Of a DNA stretch of 64,000 nucleotides, positions 42,732-61,188 are shown piece by piece. Within the stretch, counting starts at the first letter, position 1, and the number at the start of each line of letters is the position of its first letter. This DNA is from Protonemura montana (taxonomy: Eukaryota; Arthropoda; Insecta; Plecoptera; Nemouridae). The notes beneath the pieces were generated by a model. That model was given only the letters and a program-made list of their open reading frames with translations. It did no database searches and was not told the DNA's origin. The stretch is from contig OX387605.1 in assembly GCA_947568835.1 (NCBI GenBank), forward strand, positions 2,232,001 to 2,296,000, read 5' to 3'. The position numbers and the translations under genes are program-made.

Positions 42732-43433
42732 ATGAACATGGATCTCTCAGAAGCTAACACTGTTGGTTTGAAACTAAAACCATCGAAAAAGTTGAAAGAA
42801 TATCTTTATTATAACCTAAACGATTGTAACGACATACCTGATAATTTTCAGCAGCTAAAGAATCAAAAACAAAATGACAAGACAGTTTTTTACCTTACAT
42901 TGCCTGACATCAAGTGGTTAAAGGATTATATGGCTTCAATTGAAGAGCAACATTCTCCTGATGTCTGCAGCTCAGTACATTTTCATGAGTTAATGGAAGG
43001 TACTGATGTAGTTTTGCCAGAACCTGTAGTAGCACCGAGAAATCCCGAGTTGGAAGCTAGAATTTTGCTGCTCAAAGCTCAACAAACCACGAGGGAGTAC
43101 AGAGCTATGACAAAATCTGTTGACAATGCTCGTAGATTGGAGCCAGAAAAATCACTTTCGTATGAAATGAGGCAAATAAACAGACAACTGATTGCGGTAG
43201 GTTCTTTCATTGTCTCTGTAGCCGCAGGATTTTTGTTTGGATTCCTCGGTGTCGAACTTATTGTTGGCAATCTAGATTTTGGGTTTCGCCTTATCTTAGG
43301 AGTGATAGCTGCACTAGTTATTGCACTTGCAGAAATTTACTTCTTAGCAAAGCATCTTAGCCAAGAAGATGAAACTATTGACCAGCTCAATTCTCCTGTG
43401 TCAAATAGCAATTCTAAACAGCATCAAGAATGA
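42732..43433 (+). CDS. TMEM199: TMEM199 / Vma12-like V-ATPase assembly factor
   Basis: Intronless frame of 233 aa. The central 'RNPELEARILLLKAQQTTRE' is the family signature region of TMEM199/Vma12, an ER membrane factor needed to assemble the V0 sector of the proton pump. Two membrane segments follow near the C-terminus (about residues 157-178, VGSFIVSVAAGFLFGFLGVE, and 187-210, LILGVIAALVIALAEIYFL), then a polar tail; the N-terminal part is cytosolic and charged, as in the family. ATG 42732 is followed by another in-frame ATG two codons later. It follows the BLOC1S5-like frame by 13 nt, too close for a separate promoter. Both neighbours serve endolysosomal function, which may explain the pairing. 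AATAAA lies at 43752. Confidence 0.8.
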   Translation: MNMDLSEANTVGLKLKPSKKLKEYLYYNLNDCNDIPDNFQQLKNQKQNDKTVFYLTLPDIKWLKDYMASIEEQHSPDVCSSVHFHELMEGTDVVLPEPVVAPRNPELEARILLLKAQQTTREYRAMTKSVDNARRLEPEKSLSYEMRQINRQLIAVGSFIVSVAAGFLFGFLGVELIVGNLDFGFRLILGVIAALVIALAEIYFLAKHLSQEDETIDQLNSPVSNSNSKQHQE

Positions 43434-49619
<6,186 letters not shown>

Positions 49620-49928
49620 TTTGCTTCGCTGTGTTTTTTTTATTGCTACGTCAAGTATTTGTGTCGTCTTCGTGGTGTTATATGCACACTTGTCTTTCCA
49701 AGTACCAGTGTCAGTAAACATTGATGTCTTTAATACTATTTGTTACTTATTAGAGAAATGCAACACAATTATCGGTATACATTAATTCTTGTCTCAAGTC
49801 AGTCGAGTATTTATTTTATCGATTTGACTAGAAGATTATGTGTGACCTTGTTTGTACAAATCGACATGTAATTGAGTTCTATCTACTTTAGGGTATAAAC
49901 CTTCATTATAATCTTTTTCTCACAAACA

Positions 49929-49934
49929 AATAAA
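49929..49934 (+). terminator. Poly(A) signal of ILF2
   Basis: AATAAATAAATAAG about 310 nt after the stop; the SGCB gene ends convergently 360 nt further on. Confidence 0.5.
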
Positions 49935-50290
49935 TAAATAAGAAACATTGTACAATAAACAGCATTGCGAGACTAGTTTTCATAACAATAATATCAATTG
50001 TATTCGTAACAAACGAAGGAAGTTCCTGTACAACATCAAAGATATTTTCTCTCCATCTCTTTTTCAATAGAGTGATCTTTGTACGTTTTGTAAAAAGTGG
50101 TTTAACGTAAATGTAGTTGCAGCTGGATATGTATATTACTGAGTATTAATCATCCTTAAAACAATGTCAAGTTTCTTCTAATTAATTGCTTAAAATTCTT
50201 CACAAAAGCATACTTTGGTGCAACCAAGACTAGAAATTCTGCCGACTCAAAATTGTACCGCCCCTCACACGTATTTGGGGATTTCTCTAA

Positions 50291-51298
50291 TTAAATGCAA
50301 GGATTTGAATTTGGCGACAAATTCACGTGGCTGCACCCGATGTAGTTCTGCATGTCTTTCGAAACGGCGACTCTGAACAGTTTTCCCCCGGGCATACAAA
50401 CGCAGAGCTTGTAATGAGCAGTGACCGACGACCCTTCATCAACGATGTCAGCAATCGGGATGTTCTTTGTGTTTATTTCCACCCCCTCTTTGCCGTTCAG
50501 TATTACACTGCCATTAAGACTCTTCAGAAAGATGTCTTGATCTGCTGACCAGATGATTTCCTTTCCGTCGATGTGAGTTCCTTCATTGCCTCTGAGAAGA
50601 GCGTAGGTATCCGCGTGCAGTGTGAGCTTTTTGCCGACAGGACTCGTAACTCGTTTTGTCCGAGCCATCTTCACACTCAATTTTTCAACACCTGAAGGAA
50701 GACCAAAGTTGGGGAATTTGGTTGTGAAGATGAGATTTCCCGTTTCAGGGTCACGCACTTCGAATGAGTCGACGCCGGAGATTTCGGTGCGATTTGGATC
50801 GACGGTGATCTTTGATTCGTGCTTGCTATCTTTTCCAACAAGTGAGATTTTGACCTGTCCTTCGTCACCGATTATTTCCATCGGACACTCGTTGAACCCC
50901 TCAAGTTTTCCGTCACGTTTATAAAGACGATCCAAGTCGGTGTTCCCGTAAAACATCACAAGGGACTCGTCTGGTACAAGTTCAAGACTTTCCATCCCTT
51001 GGCCGAGTCGCAGTACGCCAAGGATGATGAAAGTAAGTAACAGATTAGCCATGGCAAGAAAGAACAGAAGCATTACTAGGGTCCAAAAAGCATATGTTTT
51101 TCTGCCCCGAAGACCAGTTTTGTGCAATGACTGTTCATGTACTGGCACATACCCAGCTCTAAAATTGTTGTTGTGCTGTTTATTTATGTTTCTCTTGATC
51201 AAAGCTTTGTCTCTCAAAGAGAGTGTACTAAAGCCACTTTCGGATGCTTCGTCAGACATTGGCGACGCTCTGGAACTCTCGAAATTTGCCATGAGCAA
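50291..51298 (-). CDS. SGCB: Beta-sarcoglycan homologue
   Basis: Single-exon frame of 335 aa. Beta-sarcoglycan is a type II membrane glycoprotein of the dystrophin-associated complex in muscle. Seen: a cytosolic N-terminus with 'NINKQHNNNFRAGYVPVHE' and 'LHKTGLRGRKTYAFW' (both highly conserved), one membrane segment about residues 70-97, an extracellular beta-rich region with 'DPETGNLIFTT', 'LPSGVEKLSV' and 'LLRGNEGTHIDGK', N-glycosylation sites (NRT, NGS), and the C-terminal cysteines (LCVCMPGGKLFRV, IGCSHVN, NPC). Length slightly exceeds human (318) through the N-terminus; ATGs at codons 1, 3 and 14 are possible starts. It is intronless, unlike the vertebrate gene, and lies head-to-head with PSMA2. 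Confidence 0.93.
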   Translation of the reverse strand: MLMANFESSRASPMSDEASESGFSTLSLRDKALIKRNINKQHNNNFRAGYVPVHEQSLHKTGLRGRKTYAFWTLVMLLFFLAMANLLLTFIILGVLRLGQGMESLELVPDESLVMFYGNTDLDRLYKRDGKLEGFNECPMEIIGDEGQVKISLVGKDSKHESKITVDPNRTEISGVDSFEVRDPETGNLIFTTKFPNFGLPSGVEKLSVKMARTKRVTSPVGKKLTLHADTYALLRGNEGTHIDGKEIIWSADQDIFLKSLNGSVILNGKEGVEINTKNIPIADIVDEGSSVTAHYKLCVCMPGGKLFRVAVSKDMQNYIGCSHVNLSPNSNPCI

Positions 51299-51641
51299 AA
51301 TGTGTCAATATTCGCACCTTCTCTCCTGGAAAATCAGCAGGTAACTTTCCGGGAAGTGGGAAAGTTAATGGGGTCAATAAATTCACATTTTACAGAATAA
51401 TAATAGAAGCACTAGTGACTCTGGGAAATTTCGTAATAATTACCAAAAGGTGTCTTTAACAGACAGAATGCTAATCATTTTTATAAAATCATATCAATGA
51501 AACCAAGGATTTAAATTGATCGTCAATACATTGAGATTATGAAGGTGAGGTTGGCTGCCATGGACCTCAGCTGTTTAGAAGCGTCCGTCATTTTGTGGCC
51601 TACGACGCTGACAGTGCTGTTTGTACCCCGAGGACTTAACC
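51299..51641. promoter_or_regulatory. Shared bidirectional promoter SGCB / PSMA2
   Basis: Only 343 nt separate the start codons of the divergent SGCB and PSMA2 genes, so core promoters of both must lie here or overlap coding sequence. No TATA box is evident. Confidence 0.6.
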
Positions 51642-53794
51642 ATGGCTTCTGAACGATATAGTTTTTCTTTGACCACATTTAGGTTTGTACCAATACATAA
51701 TGATAAGTTTGCATGCGAAGTAAGGATTCAATTAAGTTTAGATCTAATTTTTCTCGGTTTCGTTCCAGTCCCTCGGGAAAGCTAGTGCAGATTGAGTATG
51801 CATTAGCTGCAGTTGCAGCCGGTGCACCCTCTGTGGGAATTAAAGCTTGCAATGGTATAGTACTTGCCACAGAGAACAAGCACAAAACCATTCTCTACGA
51901 AGAGCACAGCGTGAACAAGGTGGAACAAATCACTGAACACATAGGAATGGTCTACAGTGGCATGGGACCCGACTACCGACTTTTGGTTAAGAGTGCTCGG
52001 AAGATGGCTCAGCAATACTTCCTCATCTACCAAGAGCCTATTCCGACAGCACAGCTCGTACAGCGAGTTGCCACTGTGATGCAAGAATACACACAATCTG
52101 GGTATGGAACAGGTCAACCTCAGTTGTGGAACTATATCTACGATCACATAAGACATCAGGATAGCTAAGCCCTTGCAGGCAACGTAAACTATGGGTACTA
52201 TGGCTACAAAAATTTGAATCTACCATAAAATCTCCAATGCTTCATTTTTTCCCAAGTTGGCAGCAACATTTTTGGTTTAATTAACATACAGAAAAACATC
52301 TCTTTTGGCTGCTTTTTTGGTCTTGTAATACTAAAGCACTAAAATAGGCTGGTGATCAAGGGAAAAATTTTGCAAAGAACAATTGTGAAGTGACGACACT
52401 TTTTAAATCATGGAAAACCCCATAATTGCCCATATTACATTGAGTCTGGTCACCACTCGGACTTTGAAGCCGCCTGTGCATCGTTCATTGGCTGTCAAAC
52501 TTTGCCTGCTTCTCTCGGTTCAGTTTGTGGCGCAGTAAGACTACTTGTTACTTGATTCTAGTTTCTTAGCTTTTGTTGTCCTTAGTCCAAACAAACAACG
52601 ACCAGAAGCATTGATTTACCAATGCACATGTCAGCTACTCGTAATTTAACTCTCGTCAACAAAGTATTATCTTGTCTAATTGCTTTATTTCTCACAACAC
52701 AAAACAACAGTCTTTTGAAGATGGGTCACACCCAACACTCGACTTCACTCTACGAATCTTGCAGCATGTCTCTTCCTCCTCTATCTAGTCTAGCAGGCCT
52801 CTCACTCCCTGCTAGGTCTCTCACTAACCTAGTGGCCCTTAGCGGGAATTTGAATATAATTTTAATTCGAACACATATCTCAGTAAATCTAGATTTAGGT
52901 GCACCCAAAATAGCCAACTTGGTGAATAGCATTTCACATTTTTGCCTGTAGGACTAAATGTTTGGATCATAGTATTATAGATGAAAGATTAGTTAAGTTG
53001 GAAGGTTATCACTTACGGAAGGAGCTTACCTTGCAATTATTTAGTTGTCTTGGGTTCCGTAAGTATGTTAGTAGAAGTAAACCGCTCTGTGTTCATGAAC
53101 AGAGTTTGAATTGCACAAGTTCACCATGTTACTTGCACTAGTCGTTTCTCGTTCGTAGCATGCAGCGCACACTCTTAATTGAGTTCTGCTGAGTTCAAGG
53201 GATGGACAAGTGGTATGTGAAAAGATAGAGGAAAACTGTTGAAACTCATTTTACTTGTCTGGAAGAACCTGGGCTACTGCAGAACTAGTGCATATAACTA
53301 AATATTGGGAAATTTATTTAGCTGATTATAGACTTTGTTTTTTGTTGCCAGCTAAAGTTGATTTTTGTCTTGATACTAGAGTTTGTCTCTAGCTGCAAAG
53401 TTAGTTAAAAGACCCACAACGTCGTTGTCTACAAGCCTAATCCCCTGTCCTCTACAATTGCAGCGGTGTCCGTCCGTTCGGTGTCTCCCTGCTGATCTGC
53501 GGCTGGGACGATGGCAAACCACACCTGTACCAGTGCGACCCGTCGGGCGCGTACTTTGCTTGGAAGGCGACCGCGATGGGAAAGAACTACGTCAATGGTA
53601 AAACGTTCTTGGAGAAGCGCTACAGCGATGAGCTGGAGCTGGACGATGTCGTGCACACGGCTATTCTCACCCTCAAGGAGGGGTTCGAGGGCCAGATGAC
53701 CTGCGACAACATCGAGATCGGAATCTGTGATGCTAGTGGGTTCAAGCGACTCGATCCATCTGCTATCAAAGATCACTTGGCCAATGCCTCGTAG
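51642..53794 (+). CDS. PSMA2: Proteasome 20S subunit alpha-2
   Basis: Exons 51642-51682, 51769-52101 and 53464-53794 encode 234 aa, exactly the usual length. It forms part of the outer ring of the 20S core, gating substrate entry in cytosol and nucleus. Seen: the alpha-subunit start '[20 protein letters not shown]', '[12 protein letters not shown]', '[12 protein letters not shown]', '[16 protein letters not shown]', '[20 protein letters not shown]', '[18 protein letters not shown]'. Splice phases (2, 2) agree and restore 'QSGGVRPFG'. Intron 2 is 1.36 kb with nothing notable. AATAAA at 53873. Confidence 0.97.
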
Positions 53795-53872
53795 ATTTTA
53801 CATTTATTACTTTGATCTTTCAATTCAGTTCAAGAGAGTGATGTGAGGAATGCTTTTATGCTTTTGGTATAC

Positions 53873-53878
53873 AATAAA
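53873..53878 (+). terminator. Poly(A) signal of PSMA2
   Basis: AATAAATGATTAAAAA 79 nt after the stop codon. Confidence 0.75.
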
Positions 53879-56800
53879 TGATTAAAAATTTAGTGACTGT
53901 TTTGTATGCATAATCTTCTGTTAATTAGGTAAGCGTAGGATACTTGGGTGCGGGTGCTAAAAGCCCAGATGATTTGGAGAAAATAACGAGAGAAAGAGTT
54001 GAACGTGGCAGGACGAAATAGGTGACATCCCCAAGGAAAGAGTATTGCGGACTATATAATTTTGGGCCAAGTGGGCCAAAGATTGGTCTGAATTTTTTAA
54101 TGAAAACTAAACAATCAAGCCGATAACTTTAATTTGCTTAAATCGGCAGAGGGGATATCTCCTCCGCCACCATAGTGATTGCTAGAAAGCAAATATATTA
54201 ATTATTATGCTAATATGTGAAATATTTAAAAAAGAAAATAGAAACTGATTAAGTAAGCATAAGAAATATGCCAAGTTATTCTAAAAATTTAACAAAAATG
54301 AAATACAAAACATGATCAACATCAACTTGATCAACATATTGCCGGGTAGGTAAGTGGTTTTACAGGATAGCGATGGAGCTCTTCAAGATTCCCGACTTAA
54401 ACAATAACTAAGTTATTTTTCAGTTAAATTTTTGTTGTGAAGAAAAACTTCTTTTCCTGAGTTTGTTTTGGTAATTAATGTTGGGATTTAAAATGATTTT
54501 GCTTCTCGTTATTAACGTCTCCTGGCCGGTCAATGTGGTACTGCTCTTGGAATCTTCTAGAGGCGACGATGATGTAGGTTTTACGAACAGCTGGTGCATT
54601 ACAACGACATTTGCACGATGATTGCTGCCATCAGTTAATATTACGAGGATCTCTTCGTACCTCCCAGCTTTAAATTGCTAATAGCTTTGTAATTGTAGAC
54701 TGAATGCTGTGATGTCTTGTATTTCTAAAGAGTTTCCCATGCAATTAAGAGCGTGGGCCAGGATCTTGATCTCGTTGTCGCAGTGTCGCTACTTCTTCTT
54801 GCATCATTTAAAAAATTCACTTGGTGAGGTTGTTTGAGCTGTAATGGTATTCAGTTTGCTGGGACATTGTTTAGTAAATGTGGGCCATGTCTGCTTTAAG
54901 CTTTTCTAGCATTTGCTTAATTTAAATATTCAAATTTCTGGTTTTTAGCATGTAGGTAAGGACTCTTCGCTCCTTCTCGAATATTGCTGATATTGTTTTT
55001 CTGAGTTAAGGGATTCCAAGTGTGATCTGAAGACATTTAATTCTTCTGTCTACAAGTTGATCACAACATGGATCAAGGTGTTTTGATTGGAGGACTAAAA
55101 TATCTTGAATACTGCTCTTAATCTATTTGTTAAGGTCTTGCAGGAATGTCGAGGGTAATTTTTAAATGGAGAATTTTTTACCAAAACGGGGAATATGTAT
55201 TGATTGGTTATTTTTGGTCAAGCATGAGTAATAACAACAATTTAGTAAGTTCTTTCAATTTGAACTTCATATTGTGCATCAGCTGGTAGAATATAATTTT
55301 TTTGATTAAAGTTGATTCCTAGGTATTGAATGGTTTCTGATTATGTAGTGCATGATTTTATGAGAATTAATCGTCTGGTACAACTTTTACCAAGCACATG
55401 CAAATGATTACATCGATTATAAATTTGTTTTTTTTACATTCCTTAGTAAAATCTGGGGACTTATTTGGGGGTAGTTTCGTTTTCCTGAGTTGGGTTGGTA
55501 CTTAGCATTGGCCACCAGTTTGATTTCGTTCCATTTCCATTGACCGTTAGTGTAGCTGACAGTTCGCGTGCTATGTTAATTTATGTTAGAATCTGTGGAC
55601 AAATTGTGTCATGAGTGTCTTTAATTCCTGCCCAGTCTTCGCGAGACGATCGAATCATTCATCGAGGCAAAGCAGCCAGTCACGAGAAAGGTTTGTTTGT
55701 CACACGATTACCTTCCATCGATCTTATTTGCCGGTACGTTACCTAAATGGTGGTAACTATCCACTTGCCTGCAATTCATGAACTGTTAATCTTTAAACCT
55801 ACCTGTGACATTAATTTCCTCGACGGAAGCCGAAATTGATGCAACAACGGGAGGCAATCGGGCAGCGACCGTTTTGGAAGTGGAGCGGGTCACATGCTTT
55901 CATAATTCGTTGTAATATAGTGCTAGCTTTGGTTTTGTCTGCATTGGGTTGCGTCATGCGGGTTAACAGCAGGGTAGAGAACTCACTTCTAGGTCGCGTG
56001 GGTTGATTGTGTTCGTGGAATTCCGGGTGGGTTTGATGGAAATTGGAAATAAGCACATAGCTATGCCATACTTGGGAATAGGTACAGCCATGGCGTGTAT
56101 TGATAGGTAATGCAATGTATCTATATACCTACCCATATGTAAACCTACAATATAAATATACTTCTTCCATCTGAGTTCCAATTGTGGTGAATCTATGGAA
56201 AAGTCAATCATACTTATTTATAGAGTAAAGTGTATTATGCCCCAGAAAACCTCAGATACACCTCGGTGACCAACGACCAGTGGGTAGGGAAGAAATTCCC
56301 TTGTTGATTCTGAGTCATATCGGATACTGGAGAGGACAAGAGGTATGAGAACAAATATCCATAGCCTCTTTGCTGAATGCATACACAGGCATGGTGTTCT
56401 CTGATACCGAGAACCCATTAAACAAATGGTAAGTACTGAAACCCATTAGAACCCGAAAGAGAAGCCGGTGGCTTGCCCACAAATTAATTCACAAATGTAT
56501 GGAACTCACGAATGATTTACACTTGGTGAATGAGAAGAGGGGAACACATTATTATTCGTTTCCATGGAGGCGTCGTTTATCGGAGTTATTGTTCGCCGAC
56601 GCCGCGACGCTTCTAAGCACACAAAGACGCGTCTTCCCCCGCCGCCCCGAACCGACGCAGTCTGGTGTAAGCAGGCAGGTACTCTTTACCACTTGACCGC
56701 GACTTGCAGGGAAAACACGGGCCACGCAATTGCTCGGCTATTAATTGCCAGATTGCCTTCAGCGCTCTCAGCGGGGGAGTTCCCGAACAATGGCGTTTGT

Positions 56801-57568
56801 CAGCGAAGGTTTGTCCCGGTTTCTCTCGGTCGCTTTTTCGCTTTGAAACTCGAAGCGGAATGGAATGCTGCAGGAAAGTTTAGACACCTTCTGGTTCCGT
56901 GAAATATGTCCCGGCTAATTTCAACCACGAGTAATTATTTTACTACGTTTTTGGTAACCTTTGCATGTAGTCATTTCTGGTGCTTTCATACATTTTCATT
57001 GAGAATTACCAACACAATTGCAGCACGAGGCAATACTAACTAATTGCCAATACTAACTAATTGCCAATAGAGATATTGTGGTCAGCGAACTATTATCAAT
57101 CGATTTCATTAATTGCCTTCGAAACATGATTTTGGTCTCATAACGGTCGGTCAAGTGGGGGCACTTCGAGTGACCCTCTGAAAACCTGCGCACTCATCGG
57201 CCCTTGAATACAGCTCGCCACGGTGAGGCTCAGCGATACACCCTTGAAAATCAGTGCTGAATTAGTCAACATTATTGCCTCTGCTACAAGAATTAGTGGT
57301 GAAAATGTGTGGGTTAATTCTGTGAAGGAGTGATTAGCTTGAAATCAGGCCAAGAAACGGGCCTTGGAAACGCAGTTCGTGCATCCAGAGTCGATGAGTA
57401 GCAACTTGAAACCTGTTGGTAGTTTTCATCGGACATCGCTCATAGGTCAGTATGAATTTACATAGAAAAACTGGCAACTGAAATGGCGTACATATGCATT
57501 GCACCATTACTCGGATGGGTTTCACAAGCATTCCCCAAACATCTGGGAGTTTCACAAATACTGCAAGA

Positions 57569-57587
57569 CCCCCCCCCCCCCCCCCCC
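57569..57587 (+). repeat. Poly-C run
   Basis: 19 consecutive C (poly-G on the minus strand) followed by ACACAACA. Could form a G-quadruplex on the minus strand and is prone to length error in assembly. Confidence 0.9.
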
Positions 57588-59843
57588 ACACAACACTGGT
57601 AAAGATTTTGTATCGTCATGGATTTTGTAGTTTGGTCAGAATAGTTCAAACGAATGACATGAATCCCTGAAGCTGATGCCAGACGATGATAAATCAGACT
57701 CTTACGCCATTAAAGCTGGGAGTTTGTGTAGAAAAGCTGTACTGTACCTGTTACTGATGTTGAAATGAAAACCCACCAACAGGTTCCAGGGCAGAACTCT
57801 AAAAGTATGTGTTTACTCTTTGCGTTATTGATGGAACTGTTTAGTACTTATGCAGTAACAAGCACCCGAGAGTTTCACGTTGATCGTCGAAGTGAAAGGA
57901 ATTCTTTCCACACCCAACCTCTTGGTATGCGTTGTAGCATGGAGGTGCCGTAGACGCCGTAGCATCTTACATTTCCCTTGCAGCGACATCTGGGCTTCGA
58001 CCATTTGCTTTGCTTGAGTCGGCAAAACAGTCGAAGAGCAAGCGACTAATCTGATCAGAGCTGGTCTCGAGCCCCGAAGTAACATCCGTCTCTGTTTCGA
58101 TATCAAACCCTCAACAACACCGGGCCATGCCCCACAATCCCCTAGAATGCCAGCTGGTTAATTTGATCGATTATAGATGCACCGTACTCAACCCTTTCAA
58201 TGCCCCCCGAAATAGTTTGTATCGAAAGAGCGAAACGACGCGACCGCGCATCGCGAGGTCACGCTATGCGATTGGCGGCGCCCGCGCCTGGCACCAAAAA
58301 GTGCGTGCCTTTTGTTGTTGGCATCCGCACTCCGCCGTCCCCCAGCCCAGTGGGTCTGCACAAATCGATCCACGCTGCCAACAAAACTCGATGATGGGTT
58401 GGATGAAAGTCGGCCACTTTCAGATTCCTTGTTCTTATGTTCTACATACATGGAACTAGGATAGATGGCCGGCCGCTCTTACGCCCCAAGAAATATCGCC
58501 ATTTTTGGCAGACATTCTTTAGCGCCATTGCGGGTAATGTGCAGTATTTCGAGCCGAGCCAAACAACTGTCTTGGCGAAAATTATATACTTTGTATGCGT
58601 CTTCTATTATTTCACATACATAAATAGGCCAGAGACCCGTCCCCTTATTTCTGCCCCTTGGTTGGTGTATAGAATAACGTGCATAGAACGGAAAGATGTG
58701 ACATATCTTTTGTACAACTGCCAACTTACGTCGCTGCCGGTACGTCGAAATCTGAGTAATGGCTGCTTGCCGATTATTTCAAGGGACAAGGAGCGAGGCA
58801 AGGAAGGGAACGGGAAGGGAACGGGAAGGGAACGAGAAGAAACTGGAGACCATGTAAAGGCGAGCACTGCAGGAGAATTATTGCGAGGCACGTGACAAGC
58901 CAGGATTTGTATGTGAGGCAAAGTTGGTACTGTCTATTTTTCATTCAGCTCCTTTCAAATTGTCTATAACTTGCAGACTTTGACATAATGTAGATACCTG
59001 TGACATATCACGATTTGGTAAGGAGTTGTTCTGTCTTCTTGGCACACTCCCTGCGTCTATCATTCAGATTCATATCAAGCCGTTGATCGTGAACCAACGT
59101 TTCAAGACGTCATCAAAGATGGCGGTGCCTAAACGCAGCGTTGAGAAACACAATGCGACTCCACGCACTGGAGAGAGTGAGACGGACGCTTGTTTTGACA
59201 CACGAGTAACGCAGAAACAATACTGGGGATACGTCTAAATGACAGGCGGCGTCGGGGCGCATTAACATAGGCGTCGGCGTCGCTATCTGGATGTTGTCGG
59301 TGCTATTGTTGTCGAGACATGGCCGACATTCCTTGATGTAGATCGCTTGAATGCTGGGTTTGATGGAGAGGAATGGAATCTAGTGGGCTGTGAGTGCATT
59401 CTATTTTCATGTCATGGCGGTCATGCAAACCGTTCTGCTCTTGTTTTTCGTGCTTTATTGGGTGCTCGCACTCGAGAATTCATACTTGGAATTAGCGCTA
59501 TGTTTTGCTATTTTTTCTCGCAGCCAATTTCGTTGAGTGGACGGTCTCTGAATACGCTTGGAGCGTCGGAAAACTTGCTAACTTTGCCGATAACTGTCTA
59601 GGGTATCGATCATGTAACCTTTTCGTTAGAGATCTCGGTAGATAACATAGCCTAGCATTTTACCGCGATAATTTTCGCTATCTCTAGCGGAAAAAGTTCC
59701 ATAATCGAGCCGTAGAACCTGTGGTAGAACTGTTAATTTGGACGTCGAATGTTCTACACCGATCGTTGAAACAAGTTTTAATTAGTTCGTCTAGGTGTAC
59801 TTGATGATATTACTACCGATATTAATTTCATAATCAGCATCTT

Positions 59844-59858
59844 AGCAGCGCCATCTGA
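59844..59858 (-). promoter_or_regulatory. CTCF-like motif
   Basis: Minus strand TCAGATGGCGCTGCT matches the core AG[A/G][T/G]GGCGC of the insulator protein CTCF. A single motif match by eye. Confidence 0.3.
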
Positions 59859-60023
59859 ATGCAGAGCACGGTCCGACCGAATCAAGTCGTGCTCCGCATT
59901 AGAAACCCTAGCAGGTGTAACGCCCCGGTGTCGACGGAGTCCACCTTGCACCCCAGCAACCGTGGACCCACGCTTTAAACTGGCCGAGCGCACGATGCTA
60001 TACAAGCTAAGCTAACTATAGGT

Positions 60024-60133
60024 GCAAGTACTCATTGCAAGTACTCATTGCAAGTACTCTTTGCAAGTGCTCATTGCAAGTACTCATTGCAAGTACTCAT
60101 TGCAAGTACTCATTGCAAGTGCTCATTGCAAGT
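60024..60133 (+). repeat. 13-bp minisatellite
   Basis: About eight copies of CAAGTACTCATTG (some CAAGTGCTCATTG). It is preceded by CTATAG|GTGCAAGT, which has the shape of a splice donor. Confidence 0.92.
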
Positions 60134-60510
60134 GCGGCCAAAGCGCGGGGTCGAGGGCAAGTCTGCGGACAATATCGCAACGCGCACTGCGGAAATATTT
60201 ATGGCACGTAATTTAATTAAAAAAAACACCGGCCAGCAAACGGCGTTGAATATTACGATCACGGGTCGGTGGTCTTCTTGCAACCTCGCCACGCCGCGAC
60301 AAGGAATGCTTTGTATATCCGAGGTCTTGTGGTCCATGGAGCTAAGTTATTCGCTGGCCGGCTGAAGATTAGACTGGTCGTCTGCCAAGATTATTTCCTC
60401 TGCTTTCTGGACGCAGGCTATGAGTGGCGGCTCTGGGCTTGTAAGATAATCGCGATCCTTGCCAAGCTGTGATTACACCCCAGGAGAAACCGTTGTTTGC
60501 TTGAGGTTTT

Positions 60511-60525
60511 CACTAGATGGCGCTA
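60511..60525 (+). promoter_or_regulatory. CTCF-like motif
   Basis: CACTAGATGGCGCTA closely fits the CTCF consensus core (CCASYAGRKGGCRS) except for its first base. Opposite in orientation to the motif at 59844. Confidence 0.35.
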
Positions 60526-61146
60526 TGTTATTGATTGTGTGCTTTTGTCGACTTGCACTGACGTGCTTCATCAATTGAATCGACGTCACGTGGAACAGGT
60601 GGCTGGCTGCTCTCACATGAGATAGCTCCGGTAAAAAGATAGCCTTGCCTAAAAGTGCGACTCGAGTAATATTGCTGCTATTAAATGTATCGCCATTTTG
60701 ACTGGCACTGCTACGGAAATGTTCAGATGGTGAGATGGTCCCCTATGGACGCTGGGTTGGTACCATCAAATCATTCTTGTCTGACAGGGGCCTGGACAAT
60801 CAATGCGTGCAAAAACACACCGTGTTGTGTCACTGTGAAAAGTGCGTGGACATGCGTGAGAAAGATACCTTTTTACGGTACTCGTAGCATTCAATTATTC
60901 AATACTTTTAAGTGATGCCATAGCTTTTCTGAAACCGGGACTCCCATTTCAATATTCTCTTCCTGCCGGAGATGGGAGTAACGTCGCTGAAAAGGATCGG
61001 CTTTCAATTCTGGAAAAGGCATTGACCCGAGCTCCTTACATTGTGCTCGTCGACTGTGGTCCCGTCACTGCGTGGTATCGTGCTCTTTAAATATTTGCAT
61101 CTGTAGTGGAATTTGACACTGCCATCACATTCATAACGTATTCATG

Positions 61147-61188
61147 TCCCACCCACCCCCATCCCACCCCAACCCCTCACCCACCCCC
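61147..61188 (+). repeat. C-rich tract (G4-prone on minus strand)
   Basis: Many CCCACC/CCCC blocks in 42 nt, followed shortly by a CT run (TCTCTCTCTCT) at 61224. Confidence 0.8.
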
